The notes: generated by a model from the letters alone, not told the origin. DNA of 64,000 nt from Synchiropus splendidus (GCF_027744825.2 NC_071335.1:11365001-11429000), one strand, 5' to 3'. Positions 48,505-62,420 are shown, numbered from the stretch's first letter. Made by a program: numbers and translations.

Positions 48505-48800
48505 AGGGAGACCTGCCATGATGTATGGGTTCGAGAGACACAAGGACCAGAAGCAGAGCTGGAAGTGTCAGAGATGAAGATGCTCAGGGTTTCATTTCAA
48601 GTGAATCGGAACTGGAGGAAGTTTGGAGACAAAGTAAGGGAGGCCTGATGGTTTGGACGCGTGAGAGGGTGAGAGGTCAGACTAAGAATGTTGGAGATTG
48701 ATGAAGGTATGAAAAGACTTACGGGCAGAGGACAAATCCAGACAGTCACCGAAAACGGGATGAGTCCACAACAGAAGGAGTCCAAATGAAAAACGACCAG
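48505..48800 (+). mobile_element. LINE C-terminal fragment, degraded
   Basis: Carries RPAMMYGFERHKDQKQS, then EMKML and FGDKVREA-like sequence across frameshifts, matching the LINE at 63588. Confidence 0.6.
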
Positions 48801-51070
48801 GAGAAAGAATACAAGTAGAGTCTGTAACCAGAGAACACACACAATGAAACAAAGTCAACTATCCAGGTTGTCAACATGAACGCACGAGTGAGAGATTACA
48901 GACAGAAAACCAAGAAGCCACGCGGAGCAGGGAGAACAAAAGGAGTCAAGATACAAAAAAAGCAGAACTCAAGTGACAAAAATAAAAGCAGAGTCATGAC
49001 AAGTTCATCAGATGCTGGTTATCTCTCATGGGGAGGAAGGAGCTAAAGGCCAGGGTTGATTTATGGAGCCACTCTCCACCATGTCCAGCAGCTTTGGACA
49101 GTGACTGAGACAACACAATGCCAAGGCGTCACTTTGTGTCTATTTGCAAGTTGACTTGTGCGACCAACGTTGACACTGAAGTCAGCCTTCCGTGTTGCTT
49201 GTTTCAGTGCACGATCTTCTGCACGACATTCCAAAGATGGGAACGGAGTGAGAATGTGCACTGTGGGTGATCATCAAGAGCTTCACTACTTAGAGAGGTC
49301 CCTTAGCATATATAAACCCTAATGTGGCTCTCCGACTGCCAGTGCCTTTATAGGTATTTTACCTCTGTAGTGATCCAACCAAACAACCTATTGTTTATTG
49401 TTCCCGTCAAGAGCCCATAGGGCGCCTTCAACCACCTTCCAATCCTTGTGTGATTGAGTCAAAAGGAGAATGCAGCTGTAAAAGAGTCTGCAAGATGCTT
49501 TTCAGTGGAGCCAGTGGGTTAGCGTACCCTCTCTTTGTTTCGGATGCCTGGATGTCCAGCTGGAAGGAGGTCCAGAGCACTTCTCCACAGTTTGAATTGT
49601 GTTCCCTCAGAAGAGCTGCAGGATGTTTCTGAGAAGAAGAAAGTCCAGGCCCCTTTGCTTGCACTGCCACACGAGCATCCCAACCTGAGCTGAGCAGTGG
49701 AAAGTGATGGATAAAAAGAGATTCAATGAGCGTATGATTCTGTTTTCACTGGTTGTCTAAGTGATTCTTGGATTACAATCTGCATATTTTACCTCCTCCC
49801 TGACTTTATGTGACACCTCTGTGATTGACGACAGCGATCTCATCCTTCACCTACACCTGAAGATGCTTTATGAGTCTAGAAAGCTATTGCATTGAAAGGT
49901 TTTCCATTCACACTAGTCGGCCAAATGATAAAAGATGAAATGATAAAAGCCTGATAGAGCCTCTTGGTTGGCTCCGTTTCATCAGAAGGATTGGTCACAT
50001 TTTGTCAAAGAAGTTCACAGCGTTTTTCAAAGCCACTCTCGAACAAAAATAATGCAGGTTTTCAAGAGCTCCGGAGAGTTAAAGAAACTGAATGTGCCAT
50101 CTACCTCAGTCTGCTCTAGATTTTTTCAGTACGATGCCATTCTGACAAAGTATTTTTTAATTTTTACTGCAGTGTTGAAGAGCTTGCTACCTGCTCATCA
50201 TTTCCTGTGACCATGGGAAGTAACCGTCTGAAAATTGCGTCGCCATCCTCGCCATTTTTTTTTAATCATTCATTCTTGCTTTGCAACAAGACCTTCACTC
50301 ACAAGACAATAAAATGTCAGGGTTGAAACGCATTTTTAAGGAAATAAAGCCGAGCGCTTTAAGAAGCTCCGGAAGGTTGGTGCCAACTGAATGTTTAGGT
50401 TTGACTGGGTTTTTATTTTATTTTACACATCTGTGAGTTATACTTTTCCAACATATATGAATAAGAAAACACAGAAGTGATCACATGCTGTGTATTGAAC
50501 AATAAGCCGACGTATTCAGCCCCTCATGTGGGTAAAGCAGGCGAGAGCACTGTAACAGAATGCCTTCGCCTTAGTTAAGCATGACAGCGGCTGCAATCTT
50601 CATAGCGATTTGGTGTTGGAGACAGCTTTACTGCTCATCAGACTTACAGCACCTCTGCCCCTCTGCTGATGCGTCTGCTTACGTGACTGCCTCTTCAGCA
50701 ATTCAGCAGAAACTTGTCGAGAAGTGCACCAGAGGAGGAAGAGAAAAAAGGAGCGGTGGTGCATTCGCAATTTGCTGGCATCTCTTTTGCATCCACTCCA
50801 CATCCTGGTGGAGCGTTGGCCGCCCAGGTCGCTGAGGTGATCGGGCACGTGCCGACGGGCCTAAGAAGAGCGTGCTGATAATCCTGACCGCTGCTCCGTC
50901 TCTGCTGTGTGGAAGTAGCTCAGCGCCTTGAGGTCCCAAATAACCTGTTTGTGTTGATTTCGCTGCGCCTGCAACTATTGCAGTCATATCATCAATCATT
51001 AGACTTTCCTGCTCCCTGCTTGATCAGGTTTCTCTTGCTGTGAACACATTTAGTGTAACAGTATCTGGGA
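48801..51070. other. Intergenic, nothing recognised
   Basis: No exon or repeat class identified by eye. Confidence 0.35.
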
Positions 51071-51211
51071 GTGTGTGTGTGTGTGTGTGTGAGAGTCCAA
51101 GTCCAAACCGTGTGTGTGTGTGTGTCTCCAGCTGTGAACACAGATCCAGCTACACTCAGCACAGGCACAGGACAGTGCGTCAGGCAACACTGCCGGCTGT
51201 GTGTGCGCATG

Positions 51212-51242
<31 letters not shown>

Positions 51243-51375
51243 CTAAAAATGGTGGAGAAAGCAAATACATGACAGGAGGAGGAAGTGAGTGTGTGCGTCT
51301 AAACCAGCAGGCACCAAATAAAAATGTAAAGTAACACTTGTGAGACAAGGGGCGGATTGTCTCTTTCTCTCTCCT

Positions 51376-51418
<43 letters not shown>
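51071..51418. repeat. Cluster of (GT)n, (AC)n and (TA)n microsatellites
   Basis: Runs at about 51071-51092 (GT), 51110-51124 (GT), 51214-51242 (GT), 51376-51397 (AC) and 51398-51418 (TA). Confidence 0.95.
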
Positions 51419-51899
51419 ATAGTGTCAACATACGCACCCACTTCCAGGTGCATTGGTCGGTGTCTGCAGTGATGAAGCAGCTTCTCCCAGGCAGAAATAG
51501 GTCAGAGAGTCTGGGGGTCTCAGGAGAGAGTAAAGCCGGACCAGCTCTCTTTTTCCCATACACATGCAAGAACACACTTCGACTTTACTCGAGGATATTC
51601 AAACCACCATTCAGCTACACTGGGCCACAAATGGTTCTAGCGGATGATATAGTGTCTATGTAATATATTCATTTAGTGATTAAATATCTTCTGGGACCGA
51701 ATTCTTATGAAACATGAGTTATAACACACAATTTTTAAAAATAGGTAAATCACCCTAGTTCCTAGCTTTTTCATTACGACCAACATTATTCATTTCTCCT
51801 TCGCAAAAATAGCACGCCATGCTTGGAAAAAGTGTAACATTTTTAATGCCCTACCGCTAAAAAACCTAAAAAAAAATGCATCAATGTGGTTGATGGCAG

Positions 51900-52480
51900 T
51901 TTTTCCTTGAAGCTCGTGGGGATGATGCTTGAAGCCTATGAAACTACCCTAGTCCTTCATTCCCAAACCAAGTGGCTATAGATCAGGGGGCCTAACAAGG
52001 TGGTCCAAAAGAGAGATGTTGATGGTCAGCTGCTGTTTGACACATCAGCATGACCTGGAGTTCCATCGTAGTGTTGAAGGAAAAAGCACCTCAGAAGATG
52101 ATGGCGTCCCTGCCACAGTGCCTTGTGGGAAACATCTCAGGTGGGATCCTAACATTGGAAGCCATCAGGACCATCAACGCTGAAAATGTTCTCACTTTCT
52201 TCAACCATCCAGTGTCCCATGTTTGTTGCTCTTGTGCGTGAATCCCTAACATGCAACTTTGTGATGTTGAAGAGTCGAGGACCGCTCTACGTCCGGGCGG
52301 GTAGTCAGGAAGGAGTCCTCTGACTTGGGCTGTAATTCTGTTTTGGGGGCGACCACTTGACCTTCTTGCTCCATAACCCTCAGGATCTTATCAGAAATGA
52401 CTGTCTTATGGCGCCCAACCGCTGCAGCAATGACACGCTACAAGAGGCCTTCCTTATGCAGCTCGGCAATCCATCACCAG
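51900..52480 (-). pseudogene. Tc1-like transposase relic
   Basis: On the minus strand WIAELHKEGLL-stop-RVIAAAVGRHKTVISDKI resembles the N-terminal helix-turn-helix of Tc1-like transposases. A PPDL motif further on (about 51990) may be the remains of SPDLNP. Several stops; inactive. Confidence 0.5.
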
Positions 52481-52489
52481 GTCATGACA

Positions 52490-53688
52490 GTGTGAGTGCC
52501 TGACAGAAAATGACATTGAATCCACATTTTTGCAAAGATTTGGGCTTTTAAAGGCTGTGGCTGCTGAACAGGCTATGATGGACAGCCTATTTCAGTTCAG
52601 TAGTAAATTCCTGTCCCCCTCCTCACTCCTGTCTCTGTCTTAAAATTCGGAATAGTAGCGTCAGAGGCATTTTGACTACACACCTGCATTGGCTTCCTCC
52701 AACAGTGTTTGTACTCCCAGCCTCTTCAGATGGACTGAGCTCACTGTCCAATCTCAAGGGGCAGCCTTCTGTCCTACAACTATAGATCAGCAGGTAAAAA
52801 TAATTCTTCGCCATTTTGGCTGGGCCCCGCAGTACAACGCTGTCTCACATCTTCCTTTAGTCAATTGTGAGTCATTCCTCCTTCCAACTTTGATTTGGCA
52901 GGGCAGTCCCATACACCTTTGTCTCTCATGCTTCTGCATTGTTTTCCATCTGTGTTTATTCACCACCACTCTGTCTGTAGTTGAATTTGCCAAACTAGAA
53001 GAGGACAGTTTGTTTGAATATGGAAACATTAATGTGTGTGTGTGCCAACAAGAATGTCCTGATATGTGAAACTGGTACGTGAAATAAAGGTTAGACTGAG
53101 GTGCTCTAGCTGGATCCAGACCAGCACAAACAGGCTTAAGCCTTCAACGATTCTCTCAACTCCCCTCTGCGGCTACAGTATCTGCAAGTGGGATTAGCTG
53201 TTTTGCCAGGGGTATGGGAACGATGTTTACCTGGGAAAAAGGCGCCAAAAGGCGGCTCTTCTAATGGAGATTAGTCCATCCCATGAACACGCGGCGACTA
53301 CTTACGACCAGGGATTAACGGATGTATATAGCGTCAGGGTTATACGGCCAGACCCTGTTTATGAATGCAGTTATGTGTGAAGGGAGATTACTTTCACTGG
53401 GAGTTGTGAGTCTTAAGTATTGGCCCGGTTGAAGATTAGTGGGCGAATCTAAATCAGCATGTCGAGATACATCAACAAATGTAGCTCTTAATCATGTGAT
53501 GCGGTTGGCCAACCCGCGTCTGTCTGTGGATGGCTATCTGCTAGCTTGAATCAATATTCTATTTTTTATTTGAGTCTGTTCGCCTGCCAGATCTGTCCAG
53601 TGAGTCGGCAGCCATTTGTTTGTGCCCAGTCAATATTTTTGCTACATTTTCATCCTCTAAGCAAAACAGCTGCCACTGCCGGGAAAGT

Positions 53689-53727
<39 letters not shown>

Positions 53728-55959
53728 TCACCGTCAGATTAGTGGCAGGACGGGCTTGTTTGTGTGCGTTTGGCTGTTTATGTTCATCCTGTTCAATGGC
53801 ACAGATTTGTTTTGTTTGTCGAGCAGCGTCATAGTTCAGAATTTGACTGGGAATAAAAACACAAAATGGCTCACAATGTGTTTAGAAAGCATCGTCAAAT
53901 GAGTAGATGCGTCTAGAATCTGGACCGTAACTGCCACTTGGCAGGTGTCAGACCCAGCGGCGCTCCTGCACTGAATCACTCGCAGGGCAGGGCATTCCCA
54001 CAGCGCCGCAGATCATTCAGGCAGTAAGTTAGTCAATGTAAAATCATGGATCAGGCAATTTTTAAATCTAAATACCATGCCCGTCCTACAAAAACAAATG
54101 CTGACCTCGGCGGTTTTGTAGTTTTCCCTGACTCCTCCCTGCTCTCCCCAGACTTGGGCGCTGCCTAGAGGTAGCATTTTGGCTTTTGACTGTGAAATGA
54201 TAGGGTTATTTTTTATGTTTATGGTTTTTTTTTTCAGTGTAATTCAGTTCATTCTTTCTATGTAATGCAATTGACATTTGGGACATTGTTGTTCACTGTT
54301 TACAATCCCCATTAAACACTCATGTACCCGATTCTGTCTGTCTGACCTTCGCGCTGCAATGTGTTCGGTCAGTCACTGTCCAACTACAGCCGTCTCAGGT
54401 CTTGAAGGGGACTCAAAATAATGTTTCACATAAAACAAAACATAAAAGTAATAGAAAGCATCATTAATAATTACTTAAAATAACAAAGAATTAACAATAC
54501 TAAATAACACACAACAAATACTCACAAATAGAACTAGACATGACACACAGTACTGTAGTGTTTGAAAGGAAAACTAAACCAGCAGCCGCTCTGATAAAGA
54601 AAAATCCATAACATGATACAATGAACCTGGTGCTGGACTTGATGCACATGTGCAAAAAACCCACGTTCTCAGGCGACTCGTATAGCATCGAATGAAACAT
54701 TGGCAAATGGACTCGGGCTGTTGAAGTCAACGCCTTGATTTATGAGATAAATGTGACCATACTTAACTAGTGAAAGTCATTTATAGCACTGTAGCACAGG
54801 GAAGCTGGGAACCTCTACACACCAAGTTTGGGCCTGTGAACAATTGGCCAACAATTCATTCAATTGGGACACGATAGGAAGGATGAAAAAAGATTATCAG
54901 GAGCGACAGAACGACTTTGTGCGTGTGAGTTCTGCTGCCACTGCAGCTCCATCTGAACATGGAACTTAAGCTTTGCTTTACTTTGACTGTCCGCAAGCCA
55001 ACGCAACTGCAGCCAGATTTCAGGATCCACCATGGCAATATGTATGGTGCTGCAGTAAAGAACGAAAAATGAGTCGATAGTAGAGAAAAAAGTGTGAGCG
55101 CATCCAAAGGAAGCTGAGCTGTTACATTATGAAAAATATTTCAAGGCATTATAAAATTGTGTGCAACATTTGAGAGGATGGTGGACTTCAAAACGTCCGG
55201 TGACATGTGTTGCTCAGTGATCAAGATGCCAGTCTCTGTTCTACATCATTTGGATTGAAGTGTTTCAGTGGCTGTGCCGCATCATCTTATTTCAGTCCTA
55301 CTATTACATCATTTATTAATTAAAAAATTATGAATCACCTGGCTGGCGCGCTACTTTCGCTGAAACCACATCGCTCTATAAATAGCTTAGTGTTTGTCTA
55401 ATCTGATACACCAGCTTACGCTTGGAAGCAGATTGAGTCATGTTTTTGTTTTTCTTATTTTTCAAAATGTGTGATTGATTATTAACTATGAACATCGCTC
55501 AGACACCCGACTACAGACTCTGGCAGTGACGCTATATCTCCCTGTTGTGGGAAGAATCGAGGCGGTCTATATCTCAACAGGTCAGAGCAGTCTGAGACTG
55601 AAGTGACAACATTGTAGGTATCAAAAGGAAACGACTTCAAAATAAAATGACTTTGGTGATATTGACCATTTTCCACCTTTTACATCATAGAAAAAAAAAA
55701 AAACAAAATCTAAAACCAACCCTAAAGGCAACAAGTGCACCTTAACAGCACATTTCAACGGCACTTTTAACCAGAACTTGGGTACCGGGTCCCTGTTAGC
55801 ATCAGACCCAACGTCCTCTGTCTCCATCCGTACACACACAGTCATTCTGATGCCTGAGGTGGGACTGGAATATCGGTCCATTGGGGGATTCCACCATAGT
55901 TTTTGAGCCTCCAGGCAGCTTTGATCTAATGCGACATATAGAGGTCCATATGCAAAAAT
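52490..55959. other. Intergenic, nothing recognised except (TA)n
   Basis: Contains (TA)n at 53692-53725. The open frame at 52689-53069 has no recognisable similarity. Confidence 0.35.
53692..53725. repeat. (TA)n microsatellite
   Basis: Pure TA run. Confidence 0.95.
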
Positions 55960-56594
55960 TAGAATATCATGAAAAAGTTCAATATTTTTTTGTCATAGAA
56001 CTTGAAACCCATATTTCATATCGATTCATTGGACATGTCAAACATTGATTTCCAGAAGTAGTTATTATTGTGGCTTATAGATCATGAAAACTCAAAATGT
56101 AGTGTCTCAGAAAATTCAAATATTACATAAGACCAATGAAAAAAGGATATTTTACACAGATATTCTGAAAAGTATGTTAATCTCCATGTACTCCAGTACT
56201 TGGTTGGGCCTCCTTTTACATGAAATGCTGCATCAATGCAGCGTTGGCATGGAAGCCATCAGCGTGTGGCACTGCTCAGGTTGTAATGGACGCCCAGGTT
56301 GCTTTGATAGCAGCCTTCAGCTCAGATTCTCTATGGGGATCAGATCAGGTGAGTTTGCTGGCCACTCAAGCACAGTAACACCATGGTCACTGAACCAGCT
56401 TTTGGTAAGTTTTGGTAAGTGCCAAGTCCTGCTGGAAAGCGAAATATCTCCATAAAGCTTGTCAGCAGAAGGAAGCATGAAGTGCTCTGGTAGGTGGCTC
56501 TTTGAAATGTTTCGCTCTATGAATCTACACAATATATGGCAGTCACCTTCTGAAATGAGTGTCAAGAAAGATTGAACTTCTTCATGATATTCTA
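55960..56594 (-). mobile_element. Internally deleted Tc1/mariner element with both termini
   Basis: Left end 55960-55983 and right end 56571-56594 are inverted repeats of 24 bp with one mismatch (TAGAATATCATGAA then AAGTTCAAT). The minus-strand frame 56565-56317 encodes HFMLPSADKLYGD and WPANSPDLIPIENL, the C-terminal catalytic region of a Tc1-like transposase. At 635 bp it lacks much of the usual gene and is non-autonomous. Confidence 0.85.
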
Positions 56595-57136
56595 TCTGCT
56601 ACTGAGGTGAGCTCCACACAAGTCCACACCAGCCTCTCCACTCATCTGTGTGCTGTACTTTTTCTGTTCGCACGACTGTCAAATTAACTGTCAGATTTCG
56701 GCGCTGAAGCCCCTGTTTTAACAGGAAAGGAAAGGTTTTTTTCAGACTCCCCAGTATGCTATCTGATGCAAATGAAAACATGCATAATCTTCCCCGTCTG
56801 TTGGCAACCCTGATACAGGGATCCTCACGAGCTGTCAAGTATCAGGGTCAGGCTTCTCAGATGAGAGTGCTTGTTGTTCATTAGACGCCTGCTCACTGAG
56901 GAAAAGTGTCTGGTGTTTGCTTCAGGTATCAAAGCTGTGTAACAACTAATCACTGGAAACAAAGCAGATGTTTTCCTCTTGACTTTTATGGGGAATGCGT
57001 CTTCTATTTATATCCCATCCCAATCGCCGTGGCTTGACAGCTCGCGCTGCATTCCTTTGCTCAGTCACTTTTGCCTCAGTGAAAATTACTCACTTTTTCT
57101 GCCTCAGAGAGCTGAACTCACTTCTCTCCAGTCTGC

Positions 57137-57157
57137 GTGTGTGTGTGTGTGTGTGTG
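57137..57157. repeat. (GT)n microsatellite
   Basis: Pure GT run. Confidence 0.95.
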
Positions 57158-58117
57158 CCAGGTATTCCTCACGGTGTCTGATGTCTTTACATAAGCAGAG
57201 TGGGGACTTTTCTCTCTTTTTGAAGATCGGTAGATTTCTCTTAGAAGTTTTGTTTCTTTTCAACATTTCCCTCTTTCATGTGTTTCTTTGCGATCCATCG
57301 TCTTGTGCCTCCGACTATCTGTTCGTCTTCATTTGAGCTGTGATGAACAGCAAGTGCTTCACTTGTTCTCAACTGGCAAACTTGCGTAAGCTACTGTAAT
57401 ATTCAAGTGAATTACTGGTCTCTCAGAGGTTGTTCCTGTTTTTCCAAGTTTCTTAAGGAGAAATAAAAGGATCCCCTGTTCATCGAAAACTTGAAACCCG
57501 CCAACACAGCTCTGATCTAGTATAAAGGAAAGGTTCGAGCTGTGGGAATGGAGGGGTGGCTACTTGCACATGCATGTATGTATGTTCTTATGGAAGCAAA
57601 TGGCTGCTGCTATTAAAACTGCAACTCATGAAGTTAACTGCTTTCACTCCAACTATATTTAAAAAAAAAAAAATCCAAAGAGTTTTCTATTTTTTTTTGT
57701 CATCTCGGAGCACTTATTTGAGGTTTTCCCACTTTCTTCCTCCCACTCTGATTTGATCACTTGGGCGCCTGAAATATTGTCAACTTTATTACTTTCACTT
57801 CTGTCCTCTGGTCTCTTGTCGTTTTTCAAAGAAAAAAACCCTGATCAACAGAGTTCCAAATACGGTCAAGCATTATTGCTGTTACTTGTTTGACTGCAGC
57901 AGTCGTCTTATTAGCACAGCTCAGCATTTTTGAAAAAAAAGGAAAAAATATTGCATTTTATTCCATCAGTTTTAAATTAAAATGTGGTGCTCTGCCGTAT
58001 TACTTTTTACGTCTTCTTGAGTTTTGCTTCTTTGATTTTTCAAAGACAAATGACCTTGTTTGTGGTCAATTGTCATTCACAATGATATCAATAATTCACA
58101 ATATCAACAATAATTGT

Positions 58118-58250
<133 letters not shown>

Positions 58251-59301
58251 AGATTCCCTTCTCCCCATACGAAGCTGGAGACTTGGTTCTATCCTCTTCT
58301 TTTTTCATACAGGAGTTGTTGTTGTCTTGCTAGTTCCTCAACATTTTAAAAAACAAAGTACCGTGGCAAAATGATAATCTGCAGAGATGTGGACCGACCA
58401 GGCTGTCGGGACAATGGCGTTTATGTATTTGAGTTTATCGCTGGAGGTAAATAAGCCACATTAGACTCGTCCTAACCAGAGTGCGTCGAGTCTCATGAGG
58501 AGTATTTACACAGAGACAAAGTCGGCAGCGTCACTGACAGCCCCCCCTCACAACCCTGTTTTCAAAAGTTGTCCAGTGTGAAAAGCTGTGTAAGCTAACA
58601 CTGCATCCGACGGAAATGGAAGCAGATTTGTTCGCGTCTGTCTCAGCGTGAACGGTACCTCAGTGTAAAGCAGGGGAGTCTTAGGTCCAAATATTCAGTA
58701 AGTAAACAGGACACAGTGTGACCTGGATGAGTTTCACAATAATAACCAAACAAAGAATCTGAGACAGCGCACACCTCCATCAATCACACGTCTTTATAAA
58801 AGCGAAGCATGCCAGTCGTGAACCAGCAACCTTGCTACCCTCAGTGCTGTGCCCTCATCAGAAAGATGAATTTAGTGTAGTAGAAACGTACGCTCGACAT
58901 CACTTAGTCCCCAGATTGGTTGGAGGAGCTGCTCTTACTTCAGCCACCGGAGGGAAGTGGAGACCAGACACAGCAGTAGCATTGGCCGGGCGGCTTAAGA
59001 CACGGGGGCATAGTAGGCCGAGTCCAGTTTGGCAGAGGAGGTTTAGGTTTGGGAACAGCAACAGCCACATGACAGTGGGCTGGCCCAACTATCATCTACT
59101 GTATCGGCTGGAGTTTTCATCCAATCACAATTCAACTTGAGTTGCTAGTCGGTATGAAACCTGGCAAGCCTCTGAGTTCTTGGGTGCACAGGGGACATAG
59201 ATATTTGAGATAACCAATCAGATATCCAGTTGGAATCTGTGAGTTTGGTCACAAGCCTCTCGTGACATGCACGCATCCTGTGAGTGAATGTGAGAGAGGC
59301 T

Positions 59302-59540
59302 TATGGCCGGCGTTAGCTGGAACCAGCCTAGCTTCTGTTGTTCCGGCCAAAGACAGTGCTGCTGGACCTGTCACTGGAAGTCGAGGAATTGCTCTCTGCA
59401 CGCATTATTTTCTGTGACGTCGCGCTGCTTTTTGATTTGTTTCAGCGTGTTGGATGTGGAGATTAAATTGTGTTGTTGCCCAAAGATAGTTGGCAGTGGA
59501 CATAGCCACATTTTGTCACAACGAAGGCAGAACTTATAGA
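59302..59540 (+). repeat. Unclassified dispersed repeat, copy A
   Basis: Shares GAGGAATTGCTCTCTGCA, TTGTTTCAGC, GTTGGATGTGGA and CCCAAAGATAGTTGGCA, in order, with copy B at 61951-62215. Confidence 0.8.
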
Positions 59541-59796
59541 AAGTCGCGGTGTGGGCCAAAGTCTTGCTTGTAGATTTGATTTTTCTCTATCTATCTATAC
59601 GCTGTAGCCATCTCAGCATTGCTTGTTCGCCAGGCAGCCATTGTACATATTAGTTTCATCCCAAAAAAAAGAGTCTCAAAAGCGTTTCCAAATCGATTTG
59701 TCAATTTTGTCCGGGAGAATATAGATAATCTTGTCAGATAAACTTGTGTGCGGCCAGACTGGCTTTATGGTGGACGGTAAGTGGGCGGGGCACTGG

Positions 59797-60298
59797 TGCT
59801 ACACCAGAGGTGGGCAATTAAATGTCCCAAGGGGCCGGGTTATATATTGTGACCGTTGAGAAGGGCCGTCAAACACAAAGAGAGGAGGACAAGAGAAAAT
59901 TGAAAATAAAAATCATGTGTGATTATGAATCTACACTGTAAAAATGCATAGAAGCTGTTGGTTTGTTGTGTTTTATTTTATTTAAACCACATTCCATTTA
60001 AAGATTGTCAATGTGGCTCATGCATTTCAAAATTTACTTTCAATTCTGATGTATTTTAAGGGACACGAAATACTCCTACTAAAATAGCCAACGGAAAAGA
60101 TTTAGAAAAATAATTAAACAAGAAGGTTATGTTTCAGTTACATCATAATAAACAAAAAACAATCCATTAGACAAAATGTCAGAGACAACAACAATGTCAG
60201 TTTTATAGTTTTGCTCTGACTCCAGGAGGGCCACATAAATACAGTCAAAGGGCCGCATTTGGCCCCCGGGCCGCACTTTGCCCAGGTCTGTGCTACAC
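59797..60298. mobile_element. hAT-type MITE (486 bp) with perfect 8-bp target duplication
   Basis: Element 59805-60290 begins CAGAGGTGGGCAA and ends TTGCCCAGGTCTG (imperfect inverted repeats). It is flanked on both sides by TGCTACAC (59797-59804 and 60291-60298). GGGCCGCATTTGGCCC sits near the right end. No coding capacity. Confidence 0.9.
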
Positions 60299-61950
60299 TA
60301 TGGTTATACAGGATAATGCTTCAGGCCTGACTGAGTAAATGAAACCTTATGAGGCTGTTGTAACAGACGACCGACTTGGGTATCATTTGAGTTATACATG
60401 TGTACAGAAATGGATGATCTACAGAAATGTGAAAAGCTAGTTCTAGTCGAGTCGCTCCATGTTCCCCTCAAACCATTTTGACTATGAAGTGGATATGATG
60501 TAATGGCAGAGGATGATCAAAATGGAGCCAGTATGAAGTGTCAGCGATGAATATCTGGTCCAAAAGTGATCACACTGTGCACTGAGCGTGGCTGTTCCCA
60601 TATGACTATAGGTTGAAGAGCTCTCGTGAATCGGGCGTATTGGGCAAATAATACACATCACCAGTGTTTTCCCGGACAACAAACCCTTGTGACAGGGATG
60701 CGTCTAATTACCATCCTCTCCGCCTTGTTTTGCTTCCGGGAAGCCTCAGTGTCGAGCTATTTTCTTCTGATGCGCCTCCAGGAGCCCTATAATTCAGAAG
60801 ATCACAAGACCTGAGGAACATTTTAATGGTTGCTGAAATGAGCATCTCTTGAGGCGAGTCCCAACTTTCGACGCTCAGAAACTTTCCTGAAGGAAATATG
60901 GAACATGGCTCCCTTTCCACAGTGTAGGGGAATATAATCCCTGCAACAGAGAGACCTAGCTGTCTGATGTCACTGAGGAATATCTACCAGGCTGATTTCA
61001 GGGAATAGCAAAACATCCTCTTATTTAGAAGCCAGCGCTGTGAACCCCGCCATCAAAGCAACCTGTTTTTAAAGGGACTTTGGGCTACGAATGAAACAAA
61101 ACTTCTCATGGAGCAGTTAATTAAACTCTCACTTATGGCTATTAAGAACAAATCCTGACCTAAAAAGGCAATCTCAGACACATCTGCAGTGTTATTGTCT
61201 ATGTAGGGCAGAAGATGGAGCAGCCCAGGACCAGGAGGAATTATGATTTCTGTTTCCACCGAGCGAGCAAACGTGTCGAAAATCTTCCGTCGGAGGCAAT
61301 TTTTGCGACCACCAGGTGTATGTATTATTCAGACGTGGTCGGTATCCTGGACTGTGTAATGTAAATTGTCAAATGACTCGACTATACATGAGATGCAAAT
61401 TTGACAAGTATGCATGTCATGATATTGATGTTGAGCCGCCACAACCCCAAAAATGTTAACTTCTCAGCAGAGTGAATGAAGCGCCTGCCGCCTACACGTC
61501 GATGGAAAATGAAGAGTATTCGGAGCAGATGAAAGTTGGAGTTTATTTTCATATTTTGCATCATTAATTTGATTTTTTTTAACAGAAAAAAATGTGGGAA
61601 GATTCAATATTAAGTTCTGGTTTGGGCCGTTACTCTCTTTGAACAACTTGTTCAAATACTGACTACATCATTTCAGAAGTCATTATTTACATCAGTGCGT
61701 CAGGATTTCTTATTTAATCGCGAAACTTTCAACACTTCTCGTCTGCACATTGCATCACATAAAAGAAAATAAAGTGTGTCTTTCTTACATGTTGTAACTA
61801 CTCTTTCTCCTTCTGCCAAAAACAGGTAGCCTCCTTTATCTCTTTCCAGATGGCCATCTGACATATTTCTCTCAGGCAACTTCTTGTCGTGTTTTGGAAT
61901 TTTCTCTAAAAGCGTCAACTGCAGGAATAGGCTACACTTCCTCCGCGGCA
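60299..61950. other. Intergenic, nothing recognised
   Basis: No exon or repeat class identified. Confidence 0.35.
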
Positions 61951-62215
61951 CAGCCAGCGACGAGCTTCTCCAGACCTTTTTGGTTTATGGCTGGCTTCTG
62001 TTTTTCAGCCCAAAGACATTCTGTGCTTCCCGTCAGTGGAAGTTGAGGAATTGCTCTCTGCAAGTGTTATTTTTTGCGATGTTGCACTGCTTTTTAATTT
62101 GTTTCAGCAAGTTGGATGTGGATTTTTTTCACAGATAAAGTCGTGTTGTTGTTGCCCAAAGATAGTTGGCAATGGATGTTGCCATATATTCCCACAACTG
62201 AGGCATGTTTTGTGT
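61951..62215 (+). repeat. Unclassified dispersed repeat, copy B
   Basis: Direct-orientation partner of the repeat at 59302, about 80% similar by eye over most of its length. Confidence 0.8.
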
Positions 62216-62420
62216 TGACCTCTCATTGACTTTCCCCAGCCTCTTACTCCAAACCTAACCGTCCTAAACAACCTCAACCAGGGCCTAAACCAAACTTAAA
62301 TCCAATTCTAATGACCCAGTTATTTTTGAAGTTTTGATCCTTAAATTGAGGCTTAACCTCATGGGGACACACAAGTACCAAGTCCAAGTACCACAAGTAG
62401 GTACACAAGAGGTAAATCTG
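62216..62420 (-). repeat. Dispersed repeat, copy 2 (reverse)
   Basis: Reverse complement carries GGCCCTGGTTGAGGTT and AAGAGGCTGGGGAAAG, matching 18001-18176. Confidence 0.55.
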
